Position numbers and translations under genes: made by a program
In this document: positions 1 to 7,328 of the stretch, one piece after another
Numbering within the stretch: position 1 is the stretch's first letter
How the letters are laid out: the number at the start of each line of letters is the position of its first letter
The notes under the pieces: model-generated
What the model saw: the letters and a program-made list of their open reading frames with translations, nothing else
Databases searched by the model: none
What the model was told of the DNA's origin: nothing
Source: CAYXVF01 sp964468125
Lineage (GTDB): Bacteria; Myxococcota; XYA12-FULL-58-9; CAYXVF01
NCBI GenBank assembly: GCA_964468125.1
Contig: CAYXVF010000157.1
Location: 1-10,154 of the forward strand
DNA length: 10,154 nt
Reading direction: 5' to 3'

Positions 1-828
1 CGACGGAATGCAGTCGCCAAAAACACACTGGCCAGTGCAGCGCTCGGTCCCGCCCGCGCAGGGACGAATGTCGCCGAACACACACTCAAAGCCAGGTCCG
101 TCGTCGATCACGCCGTTACAATCATTGTCGACGCCGTCGCAGACTTCTTGGCTCGGGGCGTTCGTGGTGCATTGGCAGCCGAGCAGTCCGTCGTCGACGA
201 GTCCGTTGCAGTTGTTGTCCACGTTGTCACAAACCTCGATGCCCCCGTTCGTGAGGGCGCACTCGCACCCGTTGCTCCGATCGCCGTCCGAGTCGATCGC
301 GCCGCTTTGACAGGCATCGTAGTTGCAGGAATCGTTGATGCAGAGGGGGTTCGCCGCACCGAGAACGATGCCGCCGCAGTCGTTGCCGCAGGCACCACAG
401 TTCACAGCGGTTCCGGTTTCTACGAGGTCTTCGCCGTCGCAATCCTGGTCGATGCCGTCACAGGCGATCTCGAGCTCGCGAACACACTCGCAGCCGTCGG
501 AAGGGATCCCGTTGAGGTCTACCGCGCCGAGATCACAGCTGCCGTCGTAGCTGCATACGAAGCCGCCCCGGCGGCCCACACAGATCGGGCTCGTATTCGC
601 GACGAGCTCGCCGCAGTTCTGGCCGCATTCCCCGCAGTTCTCCAGCGTGCCCACAGGCCCGTCCTCACAAACGGCGATCTCGCAGGTGTTGCTGCTGAGA
701 TTGCAGAAATAACCCTCGAGGCATTCGTCGTTGGGCCCGCAGGGACGCCCGTCAAGACCCTGAAGGTCCGCGGAGCAGGTGCACCCGTTGAGCAAGGAGA
801 AGAGCAAGAACCAGCGGACGTGCCTCAT
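1..828 (-). CDS. MopE-type cysteine-rich lipoprotein, 3' end beyond window
   Basis: The frame is open from ATG at 828 to the window edge: 276 codons, 36 of them Cys. It starts MRHVRWFLLFSLLNGC, a short hydrophobic leader ending in a lipobox-like LNGC (Cys16), so a lipoprotein is likely. Three copies of the putative metal-binding MopE motif are visible: CDGIDQDCDG (residues 123-132), CDNVDNNCNGLVDDG (200-214) and CDGVDNDCNGVIDDG (230-244). Two NCGxCGxxC modules sit near 64-72 and 143-151. In Methylococcus MopE this motif family is linked to copper binding; in Myxococcota such proteins are common surface or secreted proteins of unknown role, so metal binding here is inference. The start at 828 is preferred over ATG at 840 because GGAG lies 8 bases upstream of it. 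ATGA overlap with the preceding gene implies co-translation. Confidence 0.85.
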   Translation of the reverse strand, partial: MRHVRWFLLFSLLNGCTCSADLQGLDGRPCGPNDECLEGYFCNLSSNTCEIAVCEDGPVGTLENCGECGQNCGELVANTSPICVGRRGGFVCSYDGSCDLGAVDLNGIPSDGCECVRELEIACDGIDQDCDGEDLVETGTAVNCGACGNDCGGIVLGAANPLCINDSCNYDACQSGAIDSDGDRSNGCECALTNGGIEVCDNVDNNCNGLVDDGLLGCQCTTNAPSQEVCDGVDNDCNGVIDDGPGFECVFGDIRPCAGGTERCTGQCVFGDCIPS

Positions 829-1871
829 TGCCAACTCCATCGGAAGGACGCCCCGCAGGCCCCCGCAACGCATCCGGCGCTCAGGCCGGCGGCGACCGGT
901 TCCGTGCCTGACTCGCCTGCCCCGGAGGTCGCGGCGACGATGAGCGCCGCTCCGAGGCTCGCAACGGCTGCCCCACCAACGGCGAGCATCAATACCTGGT
1001 TGTCCTTTCCGCTCTGCTCGAGGGCGGGCAGGTCCACCTGCGGTCGTGGATTCTCCTGGTCGTTGTAGGCGGAAAAGTCGCGGTTCATCTCGAGGCCGAA
1101 GTAGAACGACGCGCCGGCGAGGGCGGCCCCGGTGCCGAGCAAGATCAGGGGCACGGGCTCGAGAAGCGCTTCGGCAAATCCTTGCTCTTCGACCGCCACG
1201 ACGTCAACTTCGGGCTCGACGTCCACGGGCACGAGCTCGAGCGTTTCAGCGGCAGGCGCCGCAACGAGCGCCGGCTCCTCGGCGGGTAGCGGATCAGCGG
1301 GCGGGGGTTCCGGCGCCTCAAGAGCTGGCTCGGCGGTCACTTCGGTGGCGTCGTCGCCCCCCGGCGTGGCGACGAGCGGCGGCTCGTCTGCATCGAGCTC
1401 GATCTCCGGCGGCGCGGAGGGGGTGAAGATCGCGTGCACGCTCGCCGCGTACTTGGTTTTGAGGATCTTCAGCCCGACGACGTGCTGCCCCTCGGGGATC
1501 ACGACGTCAACGGTGGTTCGGGTGCACGGCAGAAGCTTCTTTTGGTCCACGAACCGACCCGCGGATTCGGGGCAGTTGAGCGTCAAGACCCGCTCCTCTG
1601 CGCCGTCGAGGGTCATCTGCACGCGGGTCTGAGCTTTGCGGCGGGCAACGCGATGGTTCAGGAGGTAGAGAAAAAGGACGCCGGGCCCGTCCAGGGTGTA
1701 GGTCATCTCGCTCTTGCGCGGGATGATTTCATAGGTTCCGAGCTCATCGCCCCCGAGAGTCAGGGCGCCGTCCGACCCCGCGCTCGGAGCAGGCTGTGCA
1801 CGTACGGCGCTCACTTCGAGGAGAACGACGCTCAAAACGGCGCTAGAGATGACCGACGAGACACGTCCCAT
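825..1871 (-). CDS. Exported protein of unknown function with two C-terminal hydrophobic segments
   Basis: A 348-residue protein that I do not recognise as a named family. Residues 1-25 form a signal peptide ending VRA before QPAP. Residues about 30-155 look like a beta-rich extracytoplasmic domain with two Cys (NCPES and LPCTR). Residues about 155-235 are a Pro/Ala/Glu/Val-rich acidic linker. Two hydrophobic segments follow (about 240-262 and 292-315), separated by a polar loop, then a Gly/Ala tail ending SFRWSWQ. A periplasmic domain carried on a flexible linker and anchored by a C-terminal helical hairpin is a reasonable reading. The stop TGA overlaps the ATG of the Cys-rich lipoprotein gene, so the two form one transcription unit and may act together at the envelope. 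No clear Shine-Dalgarno precedes the start, which is chosen because it gives a complete signal peptide. Confidence 0.8.
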   Translation of the reverse strand: MGRVSSVISSAVLSVVLLEVSAVRAQPAPSAGSDGALTLGGDELGTYEIIPRKSEMTYTLDGPGVLFLYLLNHRVARRKAQTRVQMTLDGAEERVLTLNCPESAGRFVDQKKLLPCTRTTVDVVIPEGQHVVGLKILKTKYAASVHAIFTPSAPPEIELDADEPPLVATPGGDDATEVTAEPALEAPEPPPADPLPAEEPALVAAPAAETLELVPVDVEPEVDVVAVEEQGFAEALLEPVPLILLGTGAALAGASFYFGLEMNRDFSAYNDQENPRPQVDLPALEQSGKDNQVLMLAVGGAAVASLGAALIVAATSGAGESGTEPVAAGLSAGCVAGACGASFRWSWQ

Positions 1872-1980
1872 GGTCGGATCTTAGCCGCCCGTCAGGCTAG
1901 GAGCCACAGATATGCCACGATGCGCGCTCCGGTCGGCTGCGCAAAAGGTCGATGCCAGCTAGCAGGAAGATGGATGGGGT

Positions 1981-2010
1981 TTGACGATCGCTTGCAGGTG
2001 CTTACCTGAT
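1981..2010 (+). promoter_or_regulatory. Possible promoter for the YceI gene
   Basis: TTGACG at 1981-1986 matches five of six bases of a sigma-70 -35 box. The -10 candidates 16-18 bases downstream (CCTGAT at 2005-2010) are poor. The site lies in the 188-base gap between divergent genes (1872-2059), in which I see no other gene. Confidence 0.25.
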
Positions 2011-2059
2011 CTCCGGAAAGCGTCATGAAGGCGCAAGGCCCACAACGGAGTCGACTACG

Positions 2060-2641
2060 ATGAACGCACGTACCTTCACCACCGCCGCTGCCCTCGCGGG
2101 CGCAGCTCTTCTCACCCCCCTCGCCGCTACCGCCGCACCGTCCGGGAGCTACACGTTCGACCCAACCCACACGTTCGTGGTCTTCAAGGTCGACCGCGCA
2201 AAGCAGGCTTCGGTTTACGGCATGTTCGTCGGCGCGGACGGCAGCTTCTACTACGACGAGAGCAACGCATCGAAGATGAAGGTGAATCTCAGCCTCGACG
2301 CCGAGAAGATCTACACCGGCGTCCAGAAACGCGACGGCCACCTGAAGAGCCCGGACTTCTTCAACGCCAAACAGTTCCCGAAGGTCACCTTTGAAAGCTC
2401 GTCGGTGAAGCGCTCCGGCAGTGACCTCACCGTCAACGGCACGCTCACCATGCATGGCAAGAGCAAGGCGACGACCCTGAAGCTGAAGAAAGTCGGCGAG
2501 AGCAAGAATCAGCAAGGGAAAGACGTCGTGAGCTTTGAAGGCTCGGTGAAGATCAATCGGAAGGACTTCGGTATCGCCTACGGCGACGGCTACATCATGG
2601 ACGAGATCGAGCTGATGATCGCCGCCGACGGCGTGAAGTAA
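2060..2641 (+). CDS. YceI-family periplasmic protein
   Basis: A 193-residue protein with a signal peptide (residues 1 to about 25, ending LAATAA) followed by a full YceI domain. Family hallmarks are present: GSYTFDPTHTFVVFKVDR at the mature N-terminus, KRDGHLKSPDFFNAKQFPKV in the middle, LTVNGTLTMHGKSK, and a C-terminal DEIELMIAADGVK. YceI proteins form an eight-stranded lipocalin-like barrel that binds isoprenoid or amide lipids in the periplasm; the ligand here cannot be read from sequence. The length is typical. ATG at 2060 is supported by GGAG at 2047-2050, nine bases upstream. It is divergent from the upstream envelope operon and is followed by a hairpin before the next membrane gene. 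Function beyond lipid binding is not inferable. Confidence 0.92.
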   Translation: MNARTFTTAAALAGAALLTPLAATAAPSGSYTFDPTHTFVVFKVDRAKQASVYGMFVGADGSFYYDESNASKMKVNLSLDAEKIYTGVQKRDGHLKSPDFFNAKQFPKVTFESSSVKRSGSDLTVNGTLTMHGKSKATTLKLKKVGESKNQQGKDVVSFEGSVKINRKDFGIAYGDGYIMDEIELMIAADGVK

Positions 2642-2659
2642 GCCCCCGGCAACGGTTGT

Positions 2660-2693
2660 GCTGTCGCCTCCGCTGGGGGCGACAGCCAGTTTT
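2660..2693 (+). terminator. Strong hairpin with short T run between yceI-like and membrane genes
   Basis: 2660-2671 (GCTGTCGCCTCC) pairs with 2675-2686 (GGGGGCGACAGC): 12 base pairs including one G-T wobble, with a 3-base loop. It is followed three bases later by TTTT at 2690-2693. This fits an intrinsic terminator, although the T run is short and not directly adjacent. The AGGAGG of the next gene starts at 2694, immediately after it, so partial attenuation of the downstream gene is an alternative reading. Confidence 0.6.
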
Positions 2694-2704
2694 AGGAGGC
2701 GACC

Positions 2705-3586
2705 ATGGAGACCACTCTTCTCCTCGCAGCGTTTGGACCGGCGATCATCGCCGGTGTGTTTCTGCTGCCTTGGAAACCGTGGACAAACACACGTGGAACA
2801 GCTCTGCAGCATGGTGCCGCGGCGATTGGTCTCGTCCTCGCCTTTGTTACGTCCCTCACATTGCAGGAGGGGTTTCCTGACTTTCCGCCGGTGGATGCGG
2901 GACGTTGGGTTCCCTTTCTCGGCCTGCTCTCGCTCTTGATCCTAGCGCTCCCTTCCGTTCACGAGCTCGATTGGAAAGGCCGACTCTTGATTCGCTTTCC
3001 CATGGTCGGCCTGATGCTCGCCACCATTTGGCAGCCTTTGGTAACAAACGGCACCTGGGAGACGAGCACGGCGCTCGTGCAGTTCAGCGTCGCCGGCGCG
3101 TTGATTCTTTTGGCCTGGGAGCTGCTGGACAGCTTCGCACGGAAGCGCCCGGGAGCGGCGTTTCCGATCGCGATGTGGATCATCATCAGCGGGATCAGCG
3201 TCACCACCGTGCTCGATGAAACGCTGAAGTACGGAATCCTCTTTGGTGCCCTGGCGGCGACGCAAGGCGCCGCCGTAGTGGTGGGGATCTGGGGAAAACG
3301 ATTTCAGGCTTTTGGGGCCTACGGTTTTGTCCTGTTCACCCTCTTTTTCGCCATGCTCGCCACCACTTACGCCTGGGCGTATTACGAGCCGACTTACGAC
3401 CGCTTCCTTCTGTACTTCGCTGCGATGCTCGTCGCCGGGGGATTTGAATGGGTGAAGCCACTCGCGGCACTCCCAACGCTAAAGCGCGAGGGGCTGCGCG
3501 CGGGACTCGTGGCAGTCCTCGTCGGGATCGCCGTCGGGATTGCGATCGCTGGGCAAGGCGCGGAAGACGACTACGGCTACTATTGA
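2705..3586 (+). CDS. Polytopic membrane protein of unknown function
   Basis: A 293-residue, very hydrophobic protein with about nine or ten membrane segments by inspection: residues about 4-22, 33-53, 68-88, 98-114, 123-141, 150-169, 175-196, 202-226, 234-250 and 264-283. The C-terminus is short and acidic/aromatic (AEDDYGYY). Charged or polar loop motifs such as HELDWKGR and DETLKYG are present, but I recognise no transporter or enzyme signature and assign no function. ATG at 2705 is strongly supported by a consensus AGGAGG at 2694-2699 with a five-base spacer. That Shine-Dalgarno directly abuts the hairpin downstream of the YceI gene, so expression may depend on read-through or hairpin stability. 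The SDR-like gene follows 38 bases later on the same strand. Confidence 0.85.
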   Translation: METTLLLAAFGPAIIAGVFLLPWKPWTNTRGTALQHGAAAIGLVLAFVTSLTLQEGFPDFPPVDAGRWVPFLGLLSLLILALPSVHELDWKGRLLIRFPMVGLMLATIWQPLVTNGTWETSTALVQFSVAGALILLAWELLDSFARKRPGAAFPIAMWIIISGISVTTVLDETLKYGILFGALAATQGAAVVVGIWGKRFQAFGAYGFVLFTLFFAMLATTYAWAYYEPTYDRFLLYFAAMLVAGGFEWVKPLAALPTLKREGLRAGLVAVLVGIAVGIAIAGQGAEDDYGYY

Positions 3587-3624
3587 GTTTTGCTCCCTCG
3601 AGCCCTCTGGTGTAGGCCCAAACG

Positions 3625-4641
3625 ATGCGAGTCTTGGTCACCGGCGCCAGCGGCCTGCTCGGCGCAAACCTGATCCGGGAGCTCCTCGGCGGGGGACATC
3701 GCGTTCGTGCCCTCGTGCGTTCAACCAGCGATACGCGCGGCATCGATTCTCTCGAGGTGGAACGTGTGGTTGGCGACGTTCGCGACAAGATTGCGGTGCG
3801 CGAGGCGGTCGACGGCTGCGACGTGGTCTTTCACGCAGCCGCGGTGTTCGCCTACTGGGGCTACTCGCGCGATGAAATGATGGACACGGTGCGTGAGGGG
3901 ACCGGCATCGTGGTGGAAGCGGTGCGGGACGCGAAGGTCCCACGCATGGTCCTCACTTCGTCCACCGCGATCTTCGGCGGGAACGACAGCCCCGAGTCCT
4001 TAGACGAGAATAGCCCCGCGGTGGAAGACCGAGGCCCCGACTACTTTCAGAGCAAGGCGCTGCAGGAGCGGATCGCGGTCGAGATGGCTCGCGAGTTGGG
4101 GGTCGAGCTCATCGTCGTGAACCCGAGCCTCTTCGTTGGACCGCACGACTACAAGCCCTCGACGAGCTCCCAGACCCTCACGGGTTTTCTGCGCGATCCC
4201 CTGAAGATGACCTACCCGGGCGGCGTCTGCCTGGCTCACGTCGCGGACGTGGCGCGCGGACATCTCATCGCGCTCGAGCAAGGGACACCGGGCGAACGGC
4301 ACATTGTCGGCGGTGAGAACATCGAGTTTCGCACCCTCCACGACATGCTCGCGGTGATGACGGACGGACCGGGCCCGCGGATCACGATGAACCGAACCCT
4401 CGCGGTGGGCGGGGCCGCGCTCATGGAGCTCGCATCGATGGTCACGCGCCGGCCCCCTGCGGCCACGCGTGCCCTGGCGGGCCAAGTGGGGCGCTACTTC
4501 TGGTATTCCAGCGCCAAGATGCGCCGAATGGGCTACGAGCACCGCACGGCGAAACAGACGGTGCGCGAAACGCTGAGCTGGTGGATCAAGAGCCCGCACG
4601 TCAACGCCCGCGAACGAACCGCCTGGGCACCCCGCCTTTGA
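3625..4641 (+). CDS. NAD(P)-dependent epimerase/reductase, extended SDR family
   Basis: A 338-residue extended short-chain dehydrogenase/reductase. The N-terminal Rossmann motif is TGASGLLGANL (G7, G10, G13), D51 lies in VVGDVRD, and the catalytic set is visible as TSS at 111-113, Y140 and K144 (YFQSK). The start is chosen because Met1 directly precedes the first Rossmann strand. Substrate-side sequences such as NPSLFVGPHD and CLAHVADVARGHLIALE resemble the dihydroflavonol-4-reductase/3-beta-HSD-like branch and the hopanoid-associated sugar epimerase (HpnA-like) proteins. No hopanoid gene lies in the window, so the substrate is undetermined. The C-terminal 50 residues are basic and Trp/Tyr-rich (RYFWYSSAKMRRMGYEHR). 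The Shine-Dalgarno is weak. The gene lies between the membrane protein and a small basic protein on the same strand. Confidence 0.88.
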   Translation: MRVLVTGASGLLGANLIRELLGGGHRVRALVRSTSDTRGIDSLEVERVVGDVRDKIAVREAVDGCDVVFHAAAVFAYWGYSRDEMMDTVREGTGIVVEAVRDAKVPRMVLTSSTAIFGGNDSPESLDENSPAVEDRGPDYFQSKALQERIAVEMARELGVELIVVNPSLFVGPHDYKPSTSSQTLTGFLRDPLKMTYPGGVCLAHVADVARGHLIALEQGTPGERHIVGGENIEFRTLHDMLAVMTDGPGPRITMNRTLAVGGAALMELASMVTRRPPAATRALAGQVGRYFWYSSAKMRRMGYEHRTAKQTVRETLSWWIKSPHVNARERTAWAPRL

Positions 4642-4659
4642 GTTGCTAGGCTCTCGCTG

Positions 4660-5001
4660 ATGGCGCGTCGCAAGAAACCCGACCCGATCCCTCAGGACGA
4701 CACGGAGCTACGCGCGAGCGCCAATCCGCTCGCGATGGTCGACGATGGCCTCACGACCAACCTGCAGCGGGGAAGCACGGACTTGATTCACGAGTCGATC
4801 ATGCGCGGCGGCGGCGAGCCGTTCGGGGAGCCGTTCTACGTCGGACCATCGACGCTCACGAACAAGATCGTGGCTTGGTTCAAGCAACGCGGCTTCTTCG
4901 GCTTCGAGACATTTGAGAAAACCGACAAGAAGCGCAACAAGTTCACCCGCTACGGCGCCTCGCGCTACCGCGGCCCGTACCGAGTGAAACGTCGACGTTG
5001 A
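4660..5001 (+). CDS. Small basic protein of unknown function
   Basis: A 113-residue protein with a charged N-terminus (MARRKKPDPIPQDD), a central GGGEPFGEPFYVGPSTLTNK stretch, an aromatic patch WFKQRGFFGFETF, and a very basic tail ending RYRGPYRVKRRR. No signal peptide or membrane segment is evident. The basic ends would suit nucleic-acid or membrane-surface binding, but that is only composition. It starts 18 bases after the SDR gene with no clear Shine-Dalgarno, so coupling to the upstream gene is possible. Third-position base use looks coding. I do not recognise the family. The 15-base sequence encoding FFGFE recurs just downstream of the gene (5052-5066). Confidence 0.65.
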   Translation: MARRKKPDPIPQDDTELRASANPLAMVDDGLTTNLQRGSTDLIHESIMRGGGEPFGEPFYVGPSTLTNKIVAWFKQRGFFGFETFEKTDKKRNKFTRYGASRYRGPYRVKRRR

Positions 5002-5116
5002 GCTTGCGACGCCGACAGACGGAAAACTTCATCGCGAGCTCCTTGCTGCGTTTCTTCGGCTTCGAGCCGTTAGCTCTGCTACTACCCCGGCTTTGAATGC
5101 CTGAGCCCGACGGCGC

Positions 5117-6091
5117 CTAACCCGCGCTGACCCCGACGATGTCCAGACGCGCACCGATGTCGCCCGCCGCCGCGTAGATGCGCGATGCCAACGCCAGGTC
5201 TTGGACCGCGAGGCCGGTGGAATCAAAGACCGTGATGTCGTCGTCGCCGAAACGCGGCGGAACCCGTCCGGCGATGACCTGACCGACTGTGCCACTGATG
5301 TCCCGGAGCGAATAGCTGCCTCGCTCTAGGCCGACGTTGATCTCACCGCTATGGCGCGCCTGCTCGAGGTCGTCGACAAAGACGCGTGCCGCTTGAAGCA
5401 CCTCGACCTCGAGCTCCTGTTTGCCGGGAGCGTCCGCCCCCATCGCGTTGATGTGAGCACCGGGCTTGACCATGTCGTAGCGAATAACCGGCGTACGACT
5501 CGGCGTGGCGATGCAGACGATGTCGCATCCCGCCGCTTCATCCGTATCGACGAGCTTCGCGTGGTGCTCCGCGGCGAAGGCCTGTGCTCGCTCCGAGTCG
5601 ATGTCCGAGACTTTGACCACCAACCCGGGAAAGAGCTGCTCGTGCGCTCGGAGGAATTGCACCGCCTGCACGCCCGCACCAACGATGCCCAGGGTCTTCG
5701 AGTTTTTGCGCGCGAGGTGTTTGCTCGCCACCCCGGCCGCAGCCCCGGTACGCAGCGCCGTGAGCGAAGTCCCGTCCATGATCGCCAAGGGAAGCGCCGT
5801 CGCCGGGTCGCTCAGGACGTAGAGTCCGATCACCGCGGGAAGCCCGTGAAGCTTGGGGTTGTCCGGGTGCGAGTTCACCCACTTCAGGCCCGCACTGGTT
5901 CCGAGCTTGGCTGGCATCGCGCGAAAGTCGCCGTGATGCTCGGGCAGGGAGAGGTAAACCTTCGCGGGCATTTCCGCCCCGCCCTCCGCCATCAAACGAA
6001 AGGCGTCCTCCACCGCTTCGAGAGCCATGGGAATGGTCGCGATGGATTCGAGGTCGGCTCGGGTCAGAATCAGGGTCTTGGAATGTGTCAT
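5117..6091 (-). CDS. Ornithine cyclodeaminase/mu-crystallin family protein
   Basis: A 324-residue NAD(P)-binding enzyme of the ornithine cyclodeaminase/mu-crystallin family, which also holds archaeal-type alanine dehydrogenases, ketimine reductases and opine-forming synthases. Visible family features are AEMPAKVYLSLP (about 39-50), K70 in GLKWVNSH, SLTALRTGAAAGVASK with R114, a Rossmann GAGVQA at 138-143, INAMGADAPGKQELE carrying the conserved Asp, and DSTGLAVQD near the C-terminus. Length and key residues look complete, so it is probably active. Whether it acts as cyclodeaminase, reductase or dehydrogenase cannot be decided from sequence alone. It starts 48 bases after the isomerase-like gene on the same strand, suggesting a shared transcript. 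The Shine-Dalgarno is weak, with GGAG about 15 bases upstream. Confidence 0.9.
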   Translation of the reverse strand: MTHSKTLILTRADLESIATIPMALEAVEDAFRLMAEGGAEMPAKVYLSLPEHHGDFRAMPAKLGTSAGLKWVNSHPDNPKLHGLPAVIGLYVLSDPATALPLAIMDGTSLTALRTGAAAGVASKHLARKNSKTLGIVGAGVQAVQFLRAHEQLFPGLVVKVSDIDSERAQAFAAEHHAKLVDTDEAAGCDIVCIATPSRTPVIRYDMVKPGAHINAMGADAPGKQELEVEVLQAARVFVDDLEQARHSGEINVGLERGSYSLRDISGTVGQVIAGRVPPRFGDDDITVFDSTGLAVQDLALASRIYAAAGDIGARLDIVGVSAG

Positions 6092-6139
6092 GGTCGCTTT
6101 CGTTGGCTCCGGTCGCAGCGCGTTTGAGGCCAGAGAATC

Positions 6140-6742
6140 TTACGCCGACAGGATCTCGTCAACCACGTGGATCCGGTCCTGCCCAAAGACGAGCTCGCCC
6201 TTCACGATATACGTCGGGGCACCGAAGACCCCCGCCTCCACCGCGGCCGCGGTTTCGCTCTTCAGCAACTCCTTGATCCGCGGCTCATGCATCCCGGCGG
6301 CGTAAGTCGCGACGTCGAGCCCCGCCTCCTCGAGGATCTCCTGAAGCACCGTCGGGTCGCCGGTCATCTTCTCGTGCTGCCAAGTCGCGTCGAATAGCGC
6401 CGTGTTGTAGCGGTGGAGCTCAGCGCGCTCTTTCGCGACCAGCGCGCCCCGCATCGCCGCTACCGTGAGAAAGGGAAAATTGGGGTTGTAGCGGAACGGG
6501 ACTCCAATGCGCGCCGCCGCTCGGGTGAGGTCACGCATCATCCACTGCACCTTGCTCGGTGCCTGCTCGACGGCGGCTTTGTGCCCCACCGCTTTGTGGA
6601 TGCCGCCGAGGAGGAGGGGACGGTAGTCGATGGGTACGCGATGCTTCTCCGCCACCGATGGGAGCGCCTTGAACGCGACATAACTCGCGGGTGAGAGAAA
6701 GTCGTAAAAGAACTAAATGGCAGCAGTGGCGTTCTCGTTCAT
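6140..6742 (-). pseudogene. 2-hydroxychromene-2-carboxylate isomerase-like (DsbA family), amber at codon 10
   Basis: Read from ATG at 6742 this gives a 200-residue, family-length kappa-class GST/DsbA-fold isomerase interrupted by TAG at 6715-6713. The frame runs MNENATAAI, stop, FFYDFLSPASYVAFKALP, then VPIDYRPLLLGGI, NPNFPFLTVAAMRGAL, GVFGAPTYIV (cis-Pro loop) and FGQDRIHVVDEIL. The segment just after the stop carries the family's first strand and the SPxSY glutathione-binding Ser, so it belongs to the protein. A G-to-T change at a Glu codon explains the lesion. If GTG at 6655 is used instead, the product is 171 residues and lacks the first strand and the SPxSY motif, so it would probably be inactive. 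These enzymes isomerise aromatic breakdown intermediates with glutathione. Sequencing error is the main alternative. The OCD-family gene lies 48 bases downstream. Confidence 0.75.
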
Positions 6743-6751
6743 GACGGCACT

Positions 6752-7091
6752 AATCGCGAAGCCGCGGTCATCGCGCACCAAAACTGGCGATGCACCTACC
6801 GCGAGCTCTGGGAACAGAGTGGCTGCCTCGGACGCGCTTTGATGGCGCGTGGGATCGAAAAGGGCGATCGGGTGGGCATGTGGGCCGCAAACCGCTTCGA
6901 CCGGAACCACGGGTCTCCCCAAAGGCGCGACGCTCTCGCACCACAGCATTCTCGACGAGGCGAGCCTCACCGCGTTCTGCAAGGGCCAGATCGCCACCTT
7001 CAAAATCCCGAAGTACTGGAAGTTCACCGATGAGTTCCCGATGACGGTGACGGGCAAGGTTCAGAAGTACAAAATGCGCGAGCTTTCGACC
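6752..7091 (+). pseudogene. Acyl-CoA synthetase (AMP-binding) remnant with two internal deletions
   Basis: Three blocks of one adenylate-forming enzyme lie end to end. Block 1 (about 6752-6900) encodes REAAVIAHQNWRCTYRELW and GIEKGDRVGMWAANRF, the N-terminal segment of fatty-acyl-CoA synthetases. Block 2 (6900 to about 6958), in another frame, encodes TGTTGLPKGATLSHHSIL, the P-loop-like A3 motif. Block 3 (about 6957-7091), in frame with block 2, encodes FCKGQIATFKIPKYW and DEFPMTVTGKVQKYKMRE, the C-terminal lid with the catalytic Lys (codon at 7056). In intact enzymes of roughly 540 residues these segments are separated by about 100 and about 270 residues, so most of the catalytic core is gone and the frame is broken. 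No plausible start is left. It overlaps the 5' end of the divergent isomerase-like gene near 6742. Confidence 0.85.
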
Positions 7092-7328
7092 CAGCAACGC
7101 AAAGGTCCAGAGCGCGGACGGTTGACCGAGCGCGGTCACTCGCTCCGCGAGCCGCGAATACCAGGCCCCAAACCACTCGGGTTTCGCGAGAAAGACGCGC
7201 TTCAGCGCACTCGATACGCGCAGGCGTACTACTTCGTCCGAGCTTGAGCAGGTCTCGAAGAGCTCTTTGAGCCTCGCGTAGCGCCGCCCTCGAAGGACGC
7301 GTGGGTGACGTCGAAACGACGCTCGCAC
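7085..7328 (-). pseudogene. HEAT-like repeat protein fragment
   Basis: A minus-strand frame from GTG at 7328 encodes RYARLKELFETCSSSDEVVRL, then ALKRVFLAKPEWFGAWYSRLAERV and ALGQPSALWTFALLG. The pattern (short acidic turn, VVRLRVSSAL, PEW, two amphipathic helices) resembles small HEAT-like proteins found near DNA-repair or stress genes in soil bacteria. Family-like sequence stops at about 7090, exactly where the C-terminus of the plus-strand acyl-CoA synthetase remnant begins. Beyond that the frame continues only as a shadow of the synthetase. I read it as a stub with both ends cut. The assignment rests on pattern memory and is moderate; an unrelated small helical protein is possible. Confidence 0.4.

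Noticed and set aside
148..1068. Long plus-strand open frame (306 codons) opposite the Cys-rich gene
   Set aside because: It is antisense to the MopE-type frame, whose repeated CDGxDNDC motifs are unmistakable; its own product is low-complexity Ala/Val with no family pattern.
1892..2812. Minus-strand open frame of 306 codons
   Set aside because: It covers the YceI gene and its hairpin in antisense; YceI homology, signal peptide and ribosome binding site all support the plus strand.
5351..6127. Plus-strand open frame of 258 codons
   Set aside because: Shadow of the ornithine cyclodeaminase-family gene, which has complete family motifs.
6840..7250. Single coding gene for the acyl-CoA synthetase C-terminus starting at 6849
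   Set aside because: The first about 17 residues are an out-of-frame reading of the N-terminal block, and the tail after KMRE is a shadow of the minus-strand stub.
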